From NCBI RefSeq assembly GCF_020085105.1, contig NC_058055.1:10679822-10743821 (forward strand): a stretch of 64,000 bases of DNA, read 5' to 3'. Both the position numbers and the translations under genes were made by a program. The notes under the pieces were generated by a model that saw only the letters and a list, made by a program, of their open reading frames with translations, was not told where the DNA came from and did no database searches. The stretch's first letter is position 1, and every line of letters starts with the position of its first letter. Positions 25,250 to 38,660 of this stretch are shown piece by piece. This stretch comes from Siniperca chuatsi (taxonomy: Eukaryota > Chordata > Actinopteri > Centrarchiformes > Sinipercidae).

Positions 25250-28200
25250 CTAAATGATCCGAAGCTTGTGAGTTTCAGAAAGCCCACAGCTGACCTTGTG
25301 TTCATGGAATAACTTGGACAGGGCCTCCATGTAAAGTCTATGGTAGTGGTCGACCTCCTCCTCAGTTGGTGTGACACGCTTTGGCACTGAGATTGGACTT
25401 CCCACTGGAAGAAGCAGAGCATTAGAACAAAAAGGGCAAGTTTGCAAGCTGCACTCATCTATAGAATAATGAAATACGCACCAACAACGGTAACTGGAGT
25501 CTTGTAGGGCAGGAATGCCAAGCGCTCACCAACAAATAGACACGGGGCGAAACCCATAATCTTTTTAAACAGGTCCTGTAACCTCCGACCTAGACTGCCA
25601 TCTGAGAAAATCACCTGCCGAAAGAGCTCATTCTCCCCGAATGAGTAAACAGGCACTAGATCAGCCCTGTGGAGGATCATCAGAGATTATATCAGTGTGT
25701 CCAGTAGTGGGCTGCTGACTACATGTGAATACAGTGATACCCACTGATAACTCTTATTTCCTGTGTGTTTTTAAGAGTGTACTCACCCAAACTCAAGGGC
25801 CACCCTGACAAATCCCTTTCTCTGCCTCATGACCACTATGTTGACTCCAGGAGAGGATGCCAGAGACTCAGCAGCGCCCCCTATAACAATCACCACTGCA
25901 TTTCCCTTGCCACTTTTTGAAAGGAGGTGGGCAAGGCTTGGCTTGCTGACTGGATAAAGACCTGATGAGGCAGACAAAGTAAGACCGTAACAACAGTTTA
26001 GTTCAACTGAGACTGAGAGAGAGAGACTGGTTTTGTTGAAAGGCAAGAACAAAACAGGAAGTCTTAAATCTTCCAGGGGGGTCATGTTTGATGGGATCCT
26101 GACAGCACCAACTGGTCTGAGACCAAGAAGCAAACGATTGCAACAATCACACGTAGATATTGTTTGTCTTCCACTTGCAGTCTTAATTGCAATCTAACAA
26201 ACTAAAACTATTTTTGCACTTAAATAATCTTTAGCACATATTTCAGATGTGACAGAAGTGGTTTAGATATGGTATGGTCAATAGTTCAGTCCTTTTAGTT
26301 GAACATGTTAGAAATACCTGCACACATTATGTACTCTCTTAAGAGTGGTATCCTGAAAAGTCCTGCCAGTATCGCCAGGGAGGATCGCACCCCAGGAAAC
26401 ATCTCATTGAATCCACAGCTCTCTGTGCTGAAGCAGGTAAAGGCTCCTGCACTCATGATACCATGCGGATGACAACCTAAGATGTAGTTTTTGTTTGGAT
26501 TCAGCTCGCCTGTCTTCACCAACTGAGCAAGAAAATTGACAAAAGAGATTTAAAAGAGTTGATCACAGTTGATTCCAAACCCACTTTCATTGAATGAGAG
26601 ATTTAAAAAAACACATACTTTTATGTTACCTGGTTCTTGCAGGTGTTTGAATGGGAGAACTGATGAAAGTGTGCTGATTAAAGGCTTCCCATAATAAAAT
26701 GCTCATTACAAAGATTTGTATCTTATAGATGTGTTGCCATATCTGTAAATCTGTCTTAATAAAGAATCACAGCAGAAAATACCAGGATTTTATGCTTCCC
26801 AGTACCTGAGGAGTACACAGGAGTCAATGAGTACAGGCCTTTGCACTTGTTTCCAAGAGTGAAACATTTTTTTAACATTTCATTCATGCATTCCACTTTC
26901 ATATTTCATGAAGTTTGAAAAGATTTTAGAAAATATTTGAGAGGATATAGGAGTTGTTCTGGGTGGACTGTACACAAACCATTTTGTTTCTTGAGATCTA
27001 GCTGTTGGCTGTCGGCTGACATCCACCCTGCCTCTTTTGGTTTGCACCTTCAACACGTGTCCACGCACCGCTTTCACTGCTGACATTGCTGATCTACACA
27101 CTTCATTGTTCATTTGAGTTCATTTTAATAAATTATTCTTGTAATTTAAGTAAAACCTTTGCGTGGATTCTTGTCACATTCCTTGAGTGAGTTATGACAC
27201 ACATGTAGTGGAAAAATACAGAAGGTACACTGAAATTGTGTAGAGGTATAAGAGTGTAAACAGATAAGGTAGTGCAGTATTTCAGCACACGAACTTCTGA
27301 AGAATTGTGTAGAGGATGGATTTCTTTGTAAAGTCATGTAATATGTTTGTCTTTCTAGTGGTATGACTTGTCATAACCAATGAGATCGTTCCAGTGTACG
27401 GGCATATCTGACTTTTGAGTGTATAATGAATGATGGCAATGCATGAAGCTTTGCTCTTTGCCAAAGGAGGCTTTGTGTTGTTCTTTGGGTATTGTGCCAC
27501 TTGCAAGTGTGAGAATAAAATCCAGAAATAGACTTGTGAGTTATTTATTGCAAAATTCCCACCACAGCACATCTATGTGTTCCAACCAAATTTAATCAAA
27601 TCAGATGACGAGAAGAACCCCAGATGTGATGCAGGTGTTGAAAGATACAAAGTGAAACTTACTTTGACTGGAAAAAAATCTCTGAAGTGCTCCCATACCC
27701 TCCACTTCCTCACAAATGTCGTTCTCCTGCCCCCTGATGGAGACATTGGAAGTCTTAAGAGTGTGTCCCAATTTCATACTACCTACTAACTGTATACAGT
27801 ATGTTTTATAAACTAATTGTCGTAGTATACTGTTTTTGCAGTTCGTATAAAAAAAGGCTACGTCCCAATTACATACTACACAACTAATTCTAAGTTGGCT
27901 TTGAGTATGTAGTGTGTTCACACTGGAAAAGTGACAAAATGAAGTATACTCAAAACAGTATGGAGTCTTGTATATTAAATGCAAAATGCAAAAGATTAGC
28001 ATATAGTATATACTGTATAGAATTAGTATGTGGTATGGAATTGGGTTTTATATAGTTTTTTTTTGGGTGTTCACAAAGCTGTTTTACCACTGTCCACAAT
28101 TTGTTGTTTTAATTAACTAATATAATTAGTATATAGTATGTAATTAAGACACAGCTTACATGAATGATGTAATTTCCTTTACCTCTTTCAGGGGTTTGCC

Positions 28201-28585
28201 AGTCCATCACCAGCCACATGAAGTACAGAGTGGAGAGCGGCCACAGCGAGGTAAACATAAAATACACCATCAAGATAATACAAGCCACTCCTGAAGTTGG
28301 ATGTGTGTTGTGCCGTGGTGAACAATACGAGAGTCCATATATTGGGGGTATAAGAGACGTCTTAAATTAGCTCAGGTAAAAATGATTTACAGATGCAGTG
28401 AAAAGCTTGTAAATAATGTAAATATAGCAAACATTATTATTTGAGATACTTTCTAGTGTCGTATTATACAAGTTCATAAAGGGTGAGTGTAGTGGGATCT
28501 TACCTAAGAAGAGAAAGCTTAGTACCCATTGCAGAACACTTACTGCCTCTAAAAACTCCTTCCACTGAGTTTTTACTTTAGTCAT
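25250..28585 (-). CDS. mogat3: 2-acylglycerol O-acyltransferase 3-like (DGAT2 family)
   Basis: Seven exons in minus-strand order: 28585-28504, 28290-28183, 27733-27663, 26522-26318, 25961-25787, 25666-25482 and 25404-25250. All phases agree, giving 326 aa. The protein starts MTKVKTQWKEFLEAVSVLQW, then has two hydrophobic segments (about 18-60), DWQTPERGGRR, RDFFPVKLVKTGEL, and the family active-site HPHG at 105-108. The family signatures NAVVIVIGGAAESL and RKGFVRVALEFGADLVPVYS follow. Family knowledge: these ER-membrane enzymes move an acyl group from acyl-CoA to mono- or diacylglycerol in triglyceride synthesis. Calling it MOGAT3 rather than MOGAT2 or DGAT2 rests on the HKxSCG-type C terminus and the srrt/nyap1 neighbourhood. 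No break is seen. Confidence 0.85.
27757..28157. mobile_element. MITE-like inverted-repeat element in mogat3 intron 2
   Basis: The left end reads AAGAGTGTGTCCCAATTTCA. The reverse complement of the right end reads AAGCTGTGTCTTAATTACAT, followed on both sides by ACTA-rich sequence. Internal repeats of the same CCCAATT(A/T)CATACTA motif occur near 27860 and 28040. TTA flanks the ends loosely. It is AT-rich and non-coding. Its left edge is only about 24 bases from the exon 3 splice acceptor. Confidence 0.65.
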
Positions 28586-31180
28586 TCCTGCAACCTGGAG
28601 GCCATACCATACATTTTCAGCAATCAGCAATCATTTTAAGCTGTGTTTTCATTCAATAAAGGGGTCATGGGTATATAGGTTATATTCTTTATGCCTGTAC
28701 TTTATAACAAAAGTTGCTTTATCTGAGATGATAATCAAATTTATGATAGAGGTTGCATTAGTAATCAGCACTTTAGCTTGTGATCTTAATCTTCCTTTAG
28801 GGAAGTCATAGACTTAAAAACTTGCAAGGCATGCAGCCGCCCGATGAAATGACTTACTTGTGAACAAGCTGACAGGCAAACCTAGTAGGATTATTAATTT
28901 GCTCACAAATACAATTTATCAGCCAAGCTTGTACGACCACAAAACACCTTTGGCTAAAAGTCCTTAAGACAACGTAAAACAACTTTTATGATACTACATA
29001 CATACATATGATACATACTGCTAAGCATAAAACACAATATTTTACCTTATTAGAGTTTATTCCAAATTTAATTTGAATGGATGCAGATTCACCAGTTCAG
29101 GAAAAGCTTGAAATGCAGGATGCACTTTGACCAGATCATGTAAAGCTGCTGATAACAAATCCACTCCCCCAATACTTTGACACACAGGCAAGCAATGTCA
29201 GAGATAAACATGCCAAAGTTTTATAGTTGGGTACATTGTGTTTTAGATCTGTGTAGTGTCCTCTGGAGGACATGCAATAATGTCATGATCAGATCGGTGT
29301 TATGTATGGTGTGTCGCTTTTGCTTTTGGTCACTCTAGTGACCAACGAGGTTACGTGTCTCGTAATCTGTTCTGCTGGTATTATTCAACTTAAAGGGATC
29401 TGGAACAACATTGCATCTATAGTGCTGTTGTTTTCCTCTGATGCTGGATGTTTGATGTTCCCTTCCCTATCTCTCTCCTCATGATCATGACATATGTTCC
29501 TGTTCCTATAAGTTGTTTTAACTGTGCTGATATAATGCACACTCTAGTTTCATCAGATTAAAGCGTGAGTCCACGTCTCTCTTTTACCAGAAATACTAAT
29601 ATTGTTCTTGCTCGCTGATAAATTTCAATCAATTCTAAGTGCTTTCTCTATGTTAAGCTACTGTTAGTGAAACTCAGCTTCCTGCAGATGTTTCACAAAG
29701 TAAAGGGATTCTGCAGCCTGAGCCAATGGACGGCTTTTAATGTAAAACTGAATCAGGAAACAGCAGCAACAGCAGGATAGCATGGCAGTTTTGTTATTGT
29801 GCATGCTCACTGACACAGCTCACCGGGACACTTAATGGAATGGAGCCTTTATTAATGTTGTTATTTGCACCTGTGCTTTTCCTGCTTTGACTATTCGAAA
29901 TGTCTACCATGAAAAGGGTCTATTTTGTTAAAGGCCCTGCACACCTGCACACGTGTCTTATTACCCTGGCTGTCAGGTTGAAGTTGGATGGACCTTTGCT
30001 GGGAGTTATGTGATGTCTCCAAACTGTGAGCCAATGAGGATTGGTAACAGTGTAAGTTGTCCGCCCTAACAGGTGCAACAAAATGAACAGCAGGGTGAGG
30101 GAGATGTCAAGTCAAGTGCAGTTTGTACAAGCCCAAAGAGGTCTAATGTTTCAGCTTTTCAGAAAGACTGTGGTATGAGGCTAGTGTTACAGGCTGGACT
30201 ATTTATACCTACAGCTTTAATACTAAATAATGGCCAATCACAATAAATACTATTGTTGACAATACACATTGTGGTATAATACAGTGTATAGAGGACAAAC
30301 CTGTACATTAGTTAGTTATTATTTTATTACACATTTAATAAACATTTCTACGTTTTTTTGACCAATGTCTGAAGGAAGTAGAATCAATCACTGAAATATT
30401 TAGATGTGGGCTCTGGTCTTCCCAGATCGCTGAGATGACCCTTCACATACATAGACCTACTTTGATCTCTGCACATTGTTGAACAGGGCCAATGACAGTC
30501 CAAAGATTCCACTGATACAGCCTACATGATTAGAGGTCTGTGTTTCTCAAGAGGGAGCACTCCTTATCTCTTACTTGATTGTTGTTGAAACTTTCACTTT
30601 CTGAGCTGTCCTCACCTTTACATTCTCCCATAGACTTCACACAGGCCATGTGTTAGCTAGTTGGTCATGTGACAACCCCCCCCCACCACATTTGTATACT
30701 TGAGTTTGGTTGCAATTGTCCATACCTCTAAAAAAGAAAAGAAAAGAAAATACATAAATAAGATTATGTTTTCCTTTATATGGACTCAACAGTGGGCACT
30801 TCCTCACTTTCTCAGTCAAACCCCATTTTATTTCTTCCCCTTGGCTTTAACTGAAATGACTGATCATCTAAATACAGTCCAAACTAAATGTCACACCAAC
30901 AGGCTATTCCTATGACGGCTTAGCCTACTTTATGTGTGTGGTGCTCATTGGTTTATGGCGAGCGTATTCTACACCTAATAGTATTTTATCCCCTATTAGG
31001 CTACATCACTATAACGCTCCTATACTATTCCCATATCTTACAGTTTTGCTTTGTTTTTGTGTATCCTGGTGTTTTCGTAAAATAAATATAGTCTCGGTTT
31101 ATTAAAGTTGAAAAAAAATCTTCCGCTACTTTATTAAGAATCCATCCGGACATTTAATGAGTCTGCTGCTGAATCTTCTG
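28586..31180. other. Intergenic region between mogat3 and nyap1
   Basis: I see no exon, RNA gene or clear repeat. The two genes are divergent here, so promoter and enhancer sequence of both should lie in this 2.6 kb. A poly-C run (30668-30676) and an AAAAG microsatellite (about 30731-30750) are the only notable simple sequence. Confidence 0.45.
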
Positions 31181-31905
31181 CTAAATATGAAATTTCATTT
31201 CGGTCTACTGATAACAGCCAAAAGATAGCTGCCTCTCGTCGCAGTTGGACTCAAAGCCACCTCGGATGCTTTTTTTCCCCCCTCTTCTAAAAACAACCAC
31301 TGGTCCGCTCTCAGGAAGTACTGTATGAATATCAATATGGATGCAAATACACAGAGAGGATGCCCAGCGCTTGAACCGACCCAGCGCGCTGATATCTGCG
31401 CATTTTTGTTTTGACGTGTCCCCCCACCCCCTCTGTTCATGCCTGAACGCAACGCGTGTTTCTTTTGCGGAGGTCGTGTAGGAGCCTTTATTTATTTTTT
31501 GTTGTTGTTGTTGAAAAACGCACAAGGATGGCGTTTTACCTGAGTGTTTGCAGAGGAACATTTTGTAACGTCGCATTGAATTGCATCATGGTTTTCAATC
31601 AGATCTCGCACCGGCCAGGCTACACCGAGCCTCGGTAGTACAGTGCGCTGTTTATCATAAAAATGGAAGACCTTTCACGTCAAGAAAAGGCGTCATTCTG
31701 GTGATATGCGTCTGAATAACTGATTTTTCATTTCCACGTCAATTGACACATCTGGGAAAGCATTTTTCTTCCCTCCAGTCTACCAAGACAGCTGTGTCAT
31801 CAACAACCGGCGTGGTGTTGTTGTTGTCTGATTTTTACGAGCCTGGGCAACTGGATATCGGCACAGTCTGCCTCTGCGCCAGCCAGAGGCTACCCGCTTA
31901 CTAAG
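31181..31905 (+). promoter_or_regulatory. nyap1: Probable nyap1 promoter and non-coding first exon
   Basis: This stretch and the following few hundred bases are clearly richer in CpG and GC than the surroundings. It ends at a strong splice donor (CTAAG|GTAGGT, exon end 31905). The next plus-strand coding exon is nyap1 exon 46933-47174, which begins at a splice acceptor, so an upstream exon must exist. The assignment is an inference from position and base composition. Confidence 0.45.
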
Positions 31906-34602
31906 GTAGGTATCACACCTTCATTAATATTATGTTTTGCTCTATAAATCACCGCATCAGCTGCTCACATCATCTAGCCTATATCACCAGCTGTCATGGT
32001 CAAAAATGCACTGTTTGCCTAATTAGCAGTAGAAAATATGATGCTATATTGCGGAGGAGACGTCGGGCCTGATGGCATTTTACGCGTAAATTTCAAGAAA
32101 CACAAGGTTGACAGTGAGCCGCGGTGTGTTCACAAGCCAAATTGTTCAACCTTGAAGCCTCGCAGCCCATGGCGGTGAATATAAGGTCTGTATTTCAGCC
32201 CCAAACACAAAAGAGATGTAAAGATATGGCAAGACCGCCGCACAGTAGGCTCTAACCCACAAGCCCGCGTTTAATTTCAGTCGTGACAAGACCTTATAAA
32301 TATTTCACCAAAAAACAAGCCTCCATCAGCTGACCGGTGATGCCGGAGCATGCACAGCGTTATTAATCAAATGCCCACACCACAGCAGTGTCAGTGTTAG
32401 GAGCCTCGTTCTGCAAGGCCACGGCGGAAAACATCTGCATGTTTACGGGTAATACGATAGCAGGGTTGTCTGTGTGTGTGAATGGGCGGTAGTTACTCTG
32501 ATTGTGAATACACTGGTGATGTGTGTGTTTGTGAGCAGCCAGGTGAGGATGTGTTGGCGCGTCTTTGAGGTGTGGGAGAGGCAGGCGTCTGGATGAGGGG
32601 AGCCAGTTCATCAGATGTGCTTTTAAAGGAAAAACCACCAGATTATACGCGATACACTGCCGCAATATCCTACCATAGATCCTTTATATGACGATCCAAA
32701 TGGGCCGAGGGGTTTGTGAATTAAAACGTGAAATTAAGGTTAGTCCACACTGACCCCCACACACACACCTTTTTTTCCGGGCGTGACAGCCACTCAAAAC
32801 GAGCATCACTCACACTGAGATATTTTTTCTTCACCACCCCACCACAAGCTTGAAGACATTTCAATAAACAGTAGTTATGAGGCTGCTAAAATGAGTACAT
32901 ATGTTATAGTTATTTCTTTACCTGACTGGCTTTAGTCTCTTCCAGTATTACTTGGAAGAATCAGGGAAGCCTGCTTGACTTGGCAGGAAATGTTAAATCT
33001 ATACTGAAAAGACATTTTATTTTGACTTAAGCAGACATGTCAGTTAGTAGGCTATCTGTACAAAACAAACACAATATGTGAATTTAAAAGGATTGGTGCA
33101 AATATAACAAAACTGCAAATCCTACTCAATATTACAGACATTCTTGTTTGAATATAAAAATATTATGATGATTTTTCCTTAAGGATGATGCACCTGCATG
33201 TTGGATACTTCACTGTCTGCCTGAAATTGGCTTGACCTTGGAGCTAAATATGACAAACAGCTTCCTGTACATGGGTTTAAGTCTTGCTTATTCTAACAGA
33301 TACAGATCAACAGCATCTGATATGTGTCTCTTGCGCTGTTTGGTTTATGTTGTTACAGATAGAGGAGAGCAGGGATGGGTGAGAGCAGCTGTGACTTTGG
33401 GGTCATTGAGTGCAGGCTGTGAGCCTCACATACTGTGCAGTGTGTCTTGAATGCAGAAGAAAACCGGGGCTCACAATAGCCGTCGCTAACTGTCGTTGCT
33501 CACCTGGTGATCCCAAATTCAGTCCAGAAATGTGAGTAAATGTAAATCGGGAAAGAGCAACATCTATGTGGCAGCTCAGTCAGTTTGTGCAGTGCAGTGT
33601 GGAAATAAATGGAATATGTTTCACTGGAGGATTTATCCTGCTAAATCAGAATGAAGAGCTTTGAAATTTATGAAAAACTACCGCAGACTTTGGTTAAGAG
33701 TTAATGAAATTAAGCAGAGCTCGTGGTTGTGATGTATTGACGGAAATAATAAAAAGTGACTACTGTTTTCAATGAAGGAGAAAGGATTCTGACTACTTTT
33801 CTCCATTTAGTGGATGATTCAGTTGCTCTGACCGGCAGTGTACATCATGTCTGATTCCAAAAAGGATGAGAAATTCAGTTTAGAAGATTGAATACATAAA
33901 TATACTGGACCCAGAGACAGCGAGGGAAGGCCCACACATTTCCAGAGAGGAGGGGGACCGATGGGGAGGGGATTCAGGGAGCGAGGGACTGATGGATGTG
34001 CGACAGAAGTGGCAGATGCTGACATTTCAAACCCATTTCTCCTTGTCAAGAGGATACCCCTGTCTGGATGAGCAGTAATGGGTTTTCTTTTTTTACTGTG
34101 GATTTTCTTGAGCACCCAAACAGATTGTTTGCCTAGAGTTTGAGCAGCAGCAGGTCAATAGTTTGGTAAAAGTTATATAAACGGCTACTACTGGCCAGTC
34201 GTGCAGGTATTTCAAAATCAATACCTCTGTAGTTACTTTTAGCTGGCTTTAGTGTGCGTTGTTATTTTCATAAGGGGACAGCAGGTGCGTCTCCCATCTG
34301 TGGTTTCACCATCTTGATTCTCTCAGCTCTGTCAGAGAGAGAAGGCATCAGACCTGAAGACTATTTCTACTGCAGCATGTGAGCAGTGTGAGCGACTGCT
34401 TTCAGTTGAAAAATTAAGGATTTATAAACTCCGCTTCCGGCTTTGAGGATACTCAGTTTTCATCTGGCCTGTGATCATCACAGTGGAGACATTTCAGATT
34501 ATTTGGTCTGATTATTTCTCTCCCATCACTCAGCTTCAACCCCCCAAATACTTTCATGCTGAGTAAATAACACTCTAGTGAAAGTGATTAAACAGCCCAC
34601 TA

Positions 34603-34957
34603 GAGCTGAAAGGATTAGTCCATTAATCTATTTGTTCACTGACAGAAAAATAATCGGCAGCTCTTTTGATAATCGAATAATCGTTTCAGTAATTTTTCAA
34701 GCACAAATTGTGAAAAAGTGTTACACGTTCTCATGTTCCAGCTTCTCAAATGGGAGGATTTTCTTATATATATATACATATATAATTGTAAACTGAGGGT
34801 TTGGGTTTTAGACTTTTGGTCAGACAGAACAAGACATTTGAAGACGTCACCTTGGCCTATTCTTTGACATTTCACAGATCAAACGATTAATCAGAAAATA
34901 AAAACAGAATCGTCCGATTAATTGTTAATGAAAATAATCGTTAGTCGCAGCCCTACA
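34603..34957 (-). repeat. Dispersed MITE-like repeat (CGATTAATC-type ends)
   Basis: Read on the minus strand it starts GGGCTGCGACTAACGATTAT and carries repeated (A)TCGATTAAT-like blocks. Similar blocks occur at the other end (AATAATCGGCAG and GATAATCGAATAATCG). This form is common and high-copy in percomorph fish. It is non-coding, with a TA-rich core at 34764-34785. Confidence 0.65.
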
Positions 34958-36095
34958 GCCCACCGTCTTTTAAAAAATTACAACATGACTGGTTTGGGTT
35001 TAAAAATCTGTACTGGTATCAGTGTAACTCCAATCATACTAATGATATGTCTGTTTACATCTGTGTCCAACAAGAGATGATGGGAAACTGTCAAGATGAA
35101 ACTCTGACTTTGAGTAAAGTTTGTATTATTCAACTTCATGTATGTAGAAGTTGGCTGGTAACTTGTGTATATTATGGAGGCATTGGTTGAGTGCCATGAC
35201 ATTATTTTTTTTTAATCAGCAGGCTTGTTATGATATTGATAAATATCGCTATTGATAAAGCGGTAGACGCCTTTGAGGGGTGGCATTTTCTTTGTTTTAT
35301 CTAGCCATTAAGTTTCCTTGTATACAAATCATATAACACTTCAAATTTTTAGAAATGGAGTTAGCAAAGCTGATATATGCTTTTGTTTCAAAGAACTGAG
35401 AATATTGCATTCAGAAGTGGAAAATTGTCACTGTGGAAAGGGTTAATCCAGCAATTGTTTACTGCACTTCCACAACACTGGGAGACTTGCAAGAGACAGA
35501 TTTCAAAAGACTGGTCAAAATTGAAACAGCAGAGGCAGCGATATCCTGACTTTCAGTCACTTGTAATGCTGGATCCCATACTTCCCATAATGCACCTCAA
35601 TAGTGTCTCTTTGTTAGACACTCACTTCCTGGTAAACTTTATGCCCCCAGTTTGTAACAGAAACAACTGTATGTTATGGATTTGTAATGTCCATGACTAT
35701 GCTTAAATATGACATCATCAGGGTTATTTTCTCAGTCTTGACAAAGCTCCTCAAAAAGCCACAGACATACAATTGTTTTCACAGACTGAGAAACTGTGGA
35801 AAAGTGCCCCTTTAATCTTAAACCTTCTGTCACTAATGTAGGTCAAAATGATTTAATTTCCTAAACTACGTTTCTTTGTATTGTATATATATTGTATATT
35901 AACATAAATTCATCATAATGAAATGTCTTGTTGAATCAAATTATCCATAATTTTGTCCATTTCAAATCAATATCATATCCCCAGTTCCCATCAATGTCAA
36001 CATTAAACCCTGTGTATCTTGTAGATCAAATCAACTTTTTCATGCACTTGAGTTAGTCACTGTGTTGAGTTATAAATAGGTCTAAAGGTGTAAAG

Positions 36096-36247
36096 GTTCT
36101 CTCTGGTGGCTCCTTGATTAAAGGGCATGCCATTTACCAGCAATGTCCGGGGTACAAATCCTGCCTTGGACATTGTTACAATGTCTTCTGTCTTTCCTGG
36201 CTCATTACTAATAGACTGTCCAGCACAGAGAGGAAGAAAAAAAAAAC
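36096..36247 (+). repeat. tRNA-derived SINE-like element
   Basis: GGTGGCTCCTTGATTAAAGG resembles an A-box region. GGGTACAAATCCTGCC resembles a B box (consensus GGTTCGAATCC). Sequence typical of fish SINE bodies follows (CATTGTTACAATGTCTTC), and it ends in an A-rich run at 36235-36246. It is diverged and not a functional tRNA. Confidence 0.6.
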
Positions 36248-38634
36248 AGAACTGAATCCCATTAGATGTTTTCCGCTTTGTCTCCCACTAAATACATATA
36301 GATAAAGGCATAAAGATTGCCCACTCTCCTTTGGAAATGGTTGTAATTTTTTTGTCTCATAGCTTTCTATTTTTTATTTGATGCACTAGATGCAGGGACT
36401 GAAGAAAAACAAAATCATGGCAAAATTCAAATGGACAGACACTCAGGGAAAAGAAGGAGATTATTTTGCTCTACAAATGACCACTGACTTCTTGGTGCTT
36501 TATTTGGGAGCTCCCTCTGCAGCCACATTGTTGGATGTTGTTGGCTCGCTGGGTGCTCCACGCTTTAAAAGGTTGTACATGCATGTCCCTTGTCTGACCG
36601 GAGAATGTCTGGGATGTACATGGCCAAATTAACCAGTGAAAATTCAAATGAAATGCTCCCTTTAAATGCTTTCTTTCTGGATTGTAAGCATCTTACAGCA
36701 TCCTGTCTTCATTGCAGTGTGTAGTCAAGAGTAATGATGTGTGGTAATGATTTCCTTGAGGCAACTCATCTTTGTTCATTTCCCTTCTGTTTTCTTCTCA
36801 TTAAACCTTTCAAAGCCATTTGCATGGTACCATGCAAAATAAATAAAGTTAGGAGCCAACAGTTACTCTTCTCTTGTTGGCACTGAGGTCCCAGTCTCAA
36901 GCCATGTTAATCACTACCTATTTATCTGTATCTATGCGGGATCTTCCACATGGATAAACATGTAAGTATTTGGGGCAGAAAGCAAATATGTTTACATATG
37001 TTTGTGTGCCATTTTATATGTTTTTTTCTCAAGAAGCCTTTAGCAAAGTAATTTCAGCAACATTATGTGAGAACAGTAATTGGCAAGATCTGGAATTACT
37101 AGAGGAGCACGTTGTAGCTCTATTTTCAATTATACATGTTTAGGTATGCATAAATGGTCCAATGTGGTCCAGAATCTTGTGTTAATGTCCCCATTCTCAT
37201 TAATGTGCTACATTTATGCCAAAGACCTTCAAAAGACCTTGAAAAATGCTCACTAAATCATTAGGAGGCAGTAACATGTTATTTTTGCAGCTGTGTGCTA
37301 CAAACAGTGGAAAGTATATTATCTTCCACAAACATTGCTGTCCTAACATGTCATTGTGTCATCTGAATGCATGGGTCTGAAACTGATGTGGTGCATAATG
37401 GTTGTAAAAGTATCTCACAGTGATAATTCATTGTCTGCGACATTCCTAAAGGTCACAGTAAACCAGCAAAAAGTCAGGGTTCAGCAACGGCGTGTGAAAT
37501 AGGTGAGTGTACACAGTGAAAGAAATGCAAATCTGAATGCAGGATGTGTTGTAAATGTCAGATCAGTCTTCATTTGTACTGAAAAGAATCCCAGCTGCTT
37601 GGCAGCAAAATGAACTCCAACACATTTTACTCAGTGATTTGAAATAAAAAGATGGAGCTTTGAAAAAGCTCCAAGACTCAACCTAATCCAGCTCATGTAG
37701 ATCAAAAGGTGATTCTGAAGTTTTTTATCTATACTATAGCATCCCGTCTATAGGCCCATCTATCAAATTTCTATTCAGCAATTACTTTAATTGCATTTTT
37801 GCATTTGCATTTTTATTAGCCCTGTAATAAGTTTCAATATTGGGTAAATTAAGTTGAAAATCTGACTGATACATTTTGAAAATTGCCATTTTTGTTCACA
37901 ATTACTGGCAAATTAACAATTTCAGAGCAATGTTCCGAATCAGAAACAATTACACAGTAGATGAGACTGTAACAAGTGTTACACTCTCATTCCTGGATGG
38001 GAGCCACTCGGGCCAAAGAAAGTCACTCATAATCATCTTGTTAAAGTCAGTGATATTTCTCCATCTGCTATCATGGCCATGTGTCCCACCCAACCACAGG
38101 AGTACAATATAAGAAAACACTGCCTGAATCAGATACCCTGCAGTGCGTAATTTGCTATCACCTGCTATTTGCCCCAGTTAGTGCTTTTTCATTTCATAAC
38201 TGCCAGTGCCGCGAACAGCAGGAATGACAGGAATAGGAATTGCTCAATTGAGACCCTGAGCTGAAAACCTGCCAATCACACATGTAAAGCCAACAAACCT
38301 GCACATTTTACCACTTCTCTTGCTTTTCAGCTTGCAGTACAGACCCTTAAAATGCTCTTAGACATGTCTGACTTACTGATTTTCAACAACTCTTGAAAGT
38401 GCCTGATGTGATTTTATCCACATATGAAAAAAGCTTTAGAGGTGGCAGTGTGTATGCTTTGCCAGCGACTGGCTTTGTCATGCAAACTCTTATTTATTTA
38501 TATATTATCAAAATGTCTTGACAAAATCTCTTCTTCTGTCATGCTGGTGAACGCTGTGGGGTGCACATAACCGGGCCACAAGAGACATGATTTGTATGTA
38601 ATGAGATGAATGAGTGGGAGAGCTGTGTGTGGGC

Positions 38635-38660
38635 ATGTGTGTGTGTGTGTGTGTGTGTGC
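38635..38660 (+). repeat. (GT)n microsatellite
   Basis: A pure GT dinucleotide run of about 13 units lies in the nyap1 first intron. Confidence 0.9.

Noticed and set aside
26523-28182. An apparently missing exon 3 of the acyltransferase gene, which would have made it a pseudogene.
   Set aside because: A 71-base exon at 27663-27733 (minus strand) encodes GGRRTTFVRKWRVWEHFRDF and onward with correct splice sites and phase, so the gene is complete.
31195-31576. Overlapping minus-strand ORFs in the GC-rich stretch upstream of nyap1.
   Set aside because: No known domain, and they overlap each other in different frames. GC-rich promoter DNA gives such ORFs by chance.
35377-35706. 109-aa ORF in the nyap1 first intron.
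   Set aside because: No recognised domain; the later part has the look of dispersed repeat sequence, which I cannot name with confidence.
36096-36180. Possible functional tRNA gene.
   Set aside because: The B-box-like motif is degenerate and followed by a SINE body and an A-rich tail, so it is a retroposed element.
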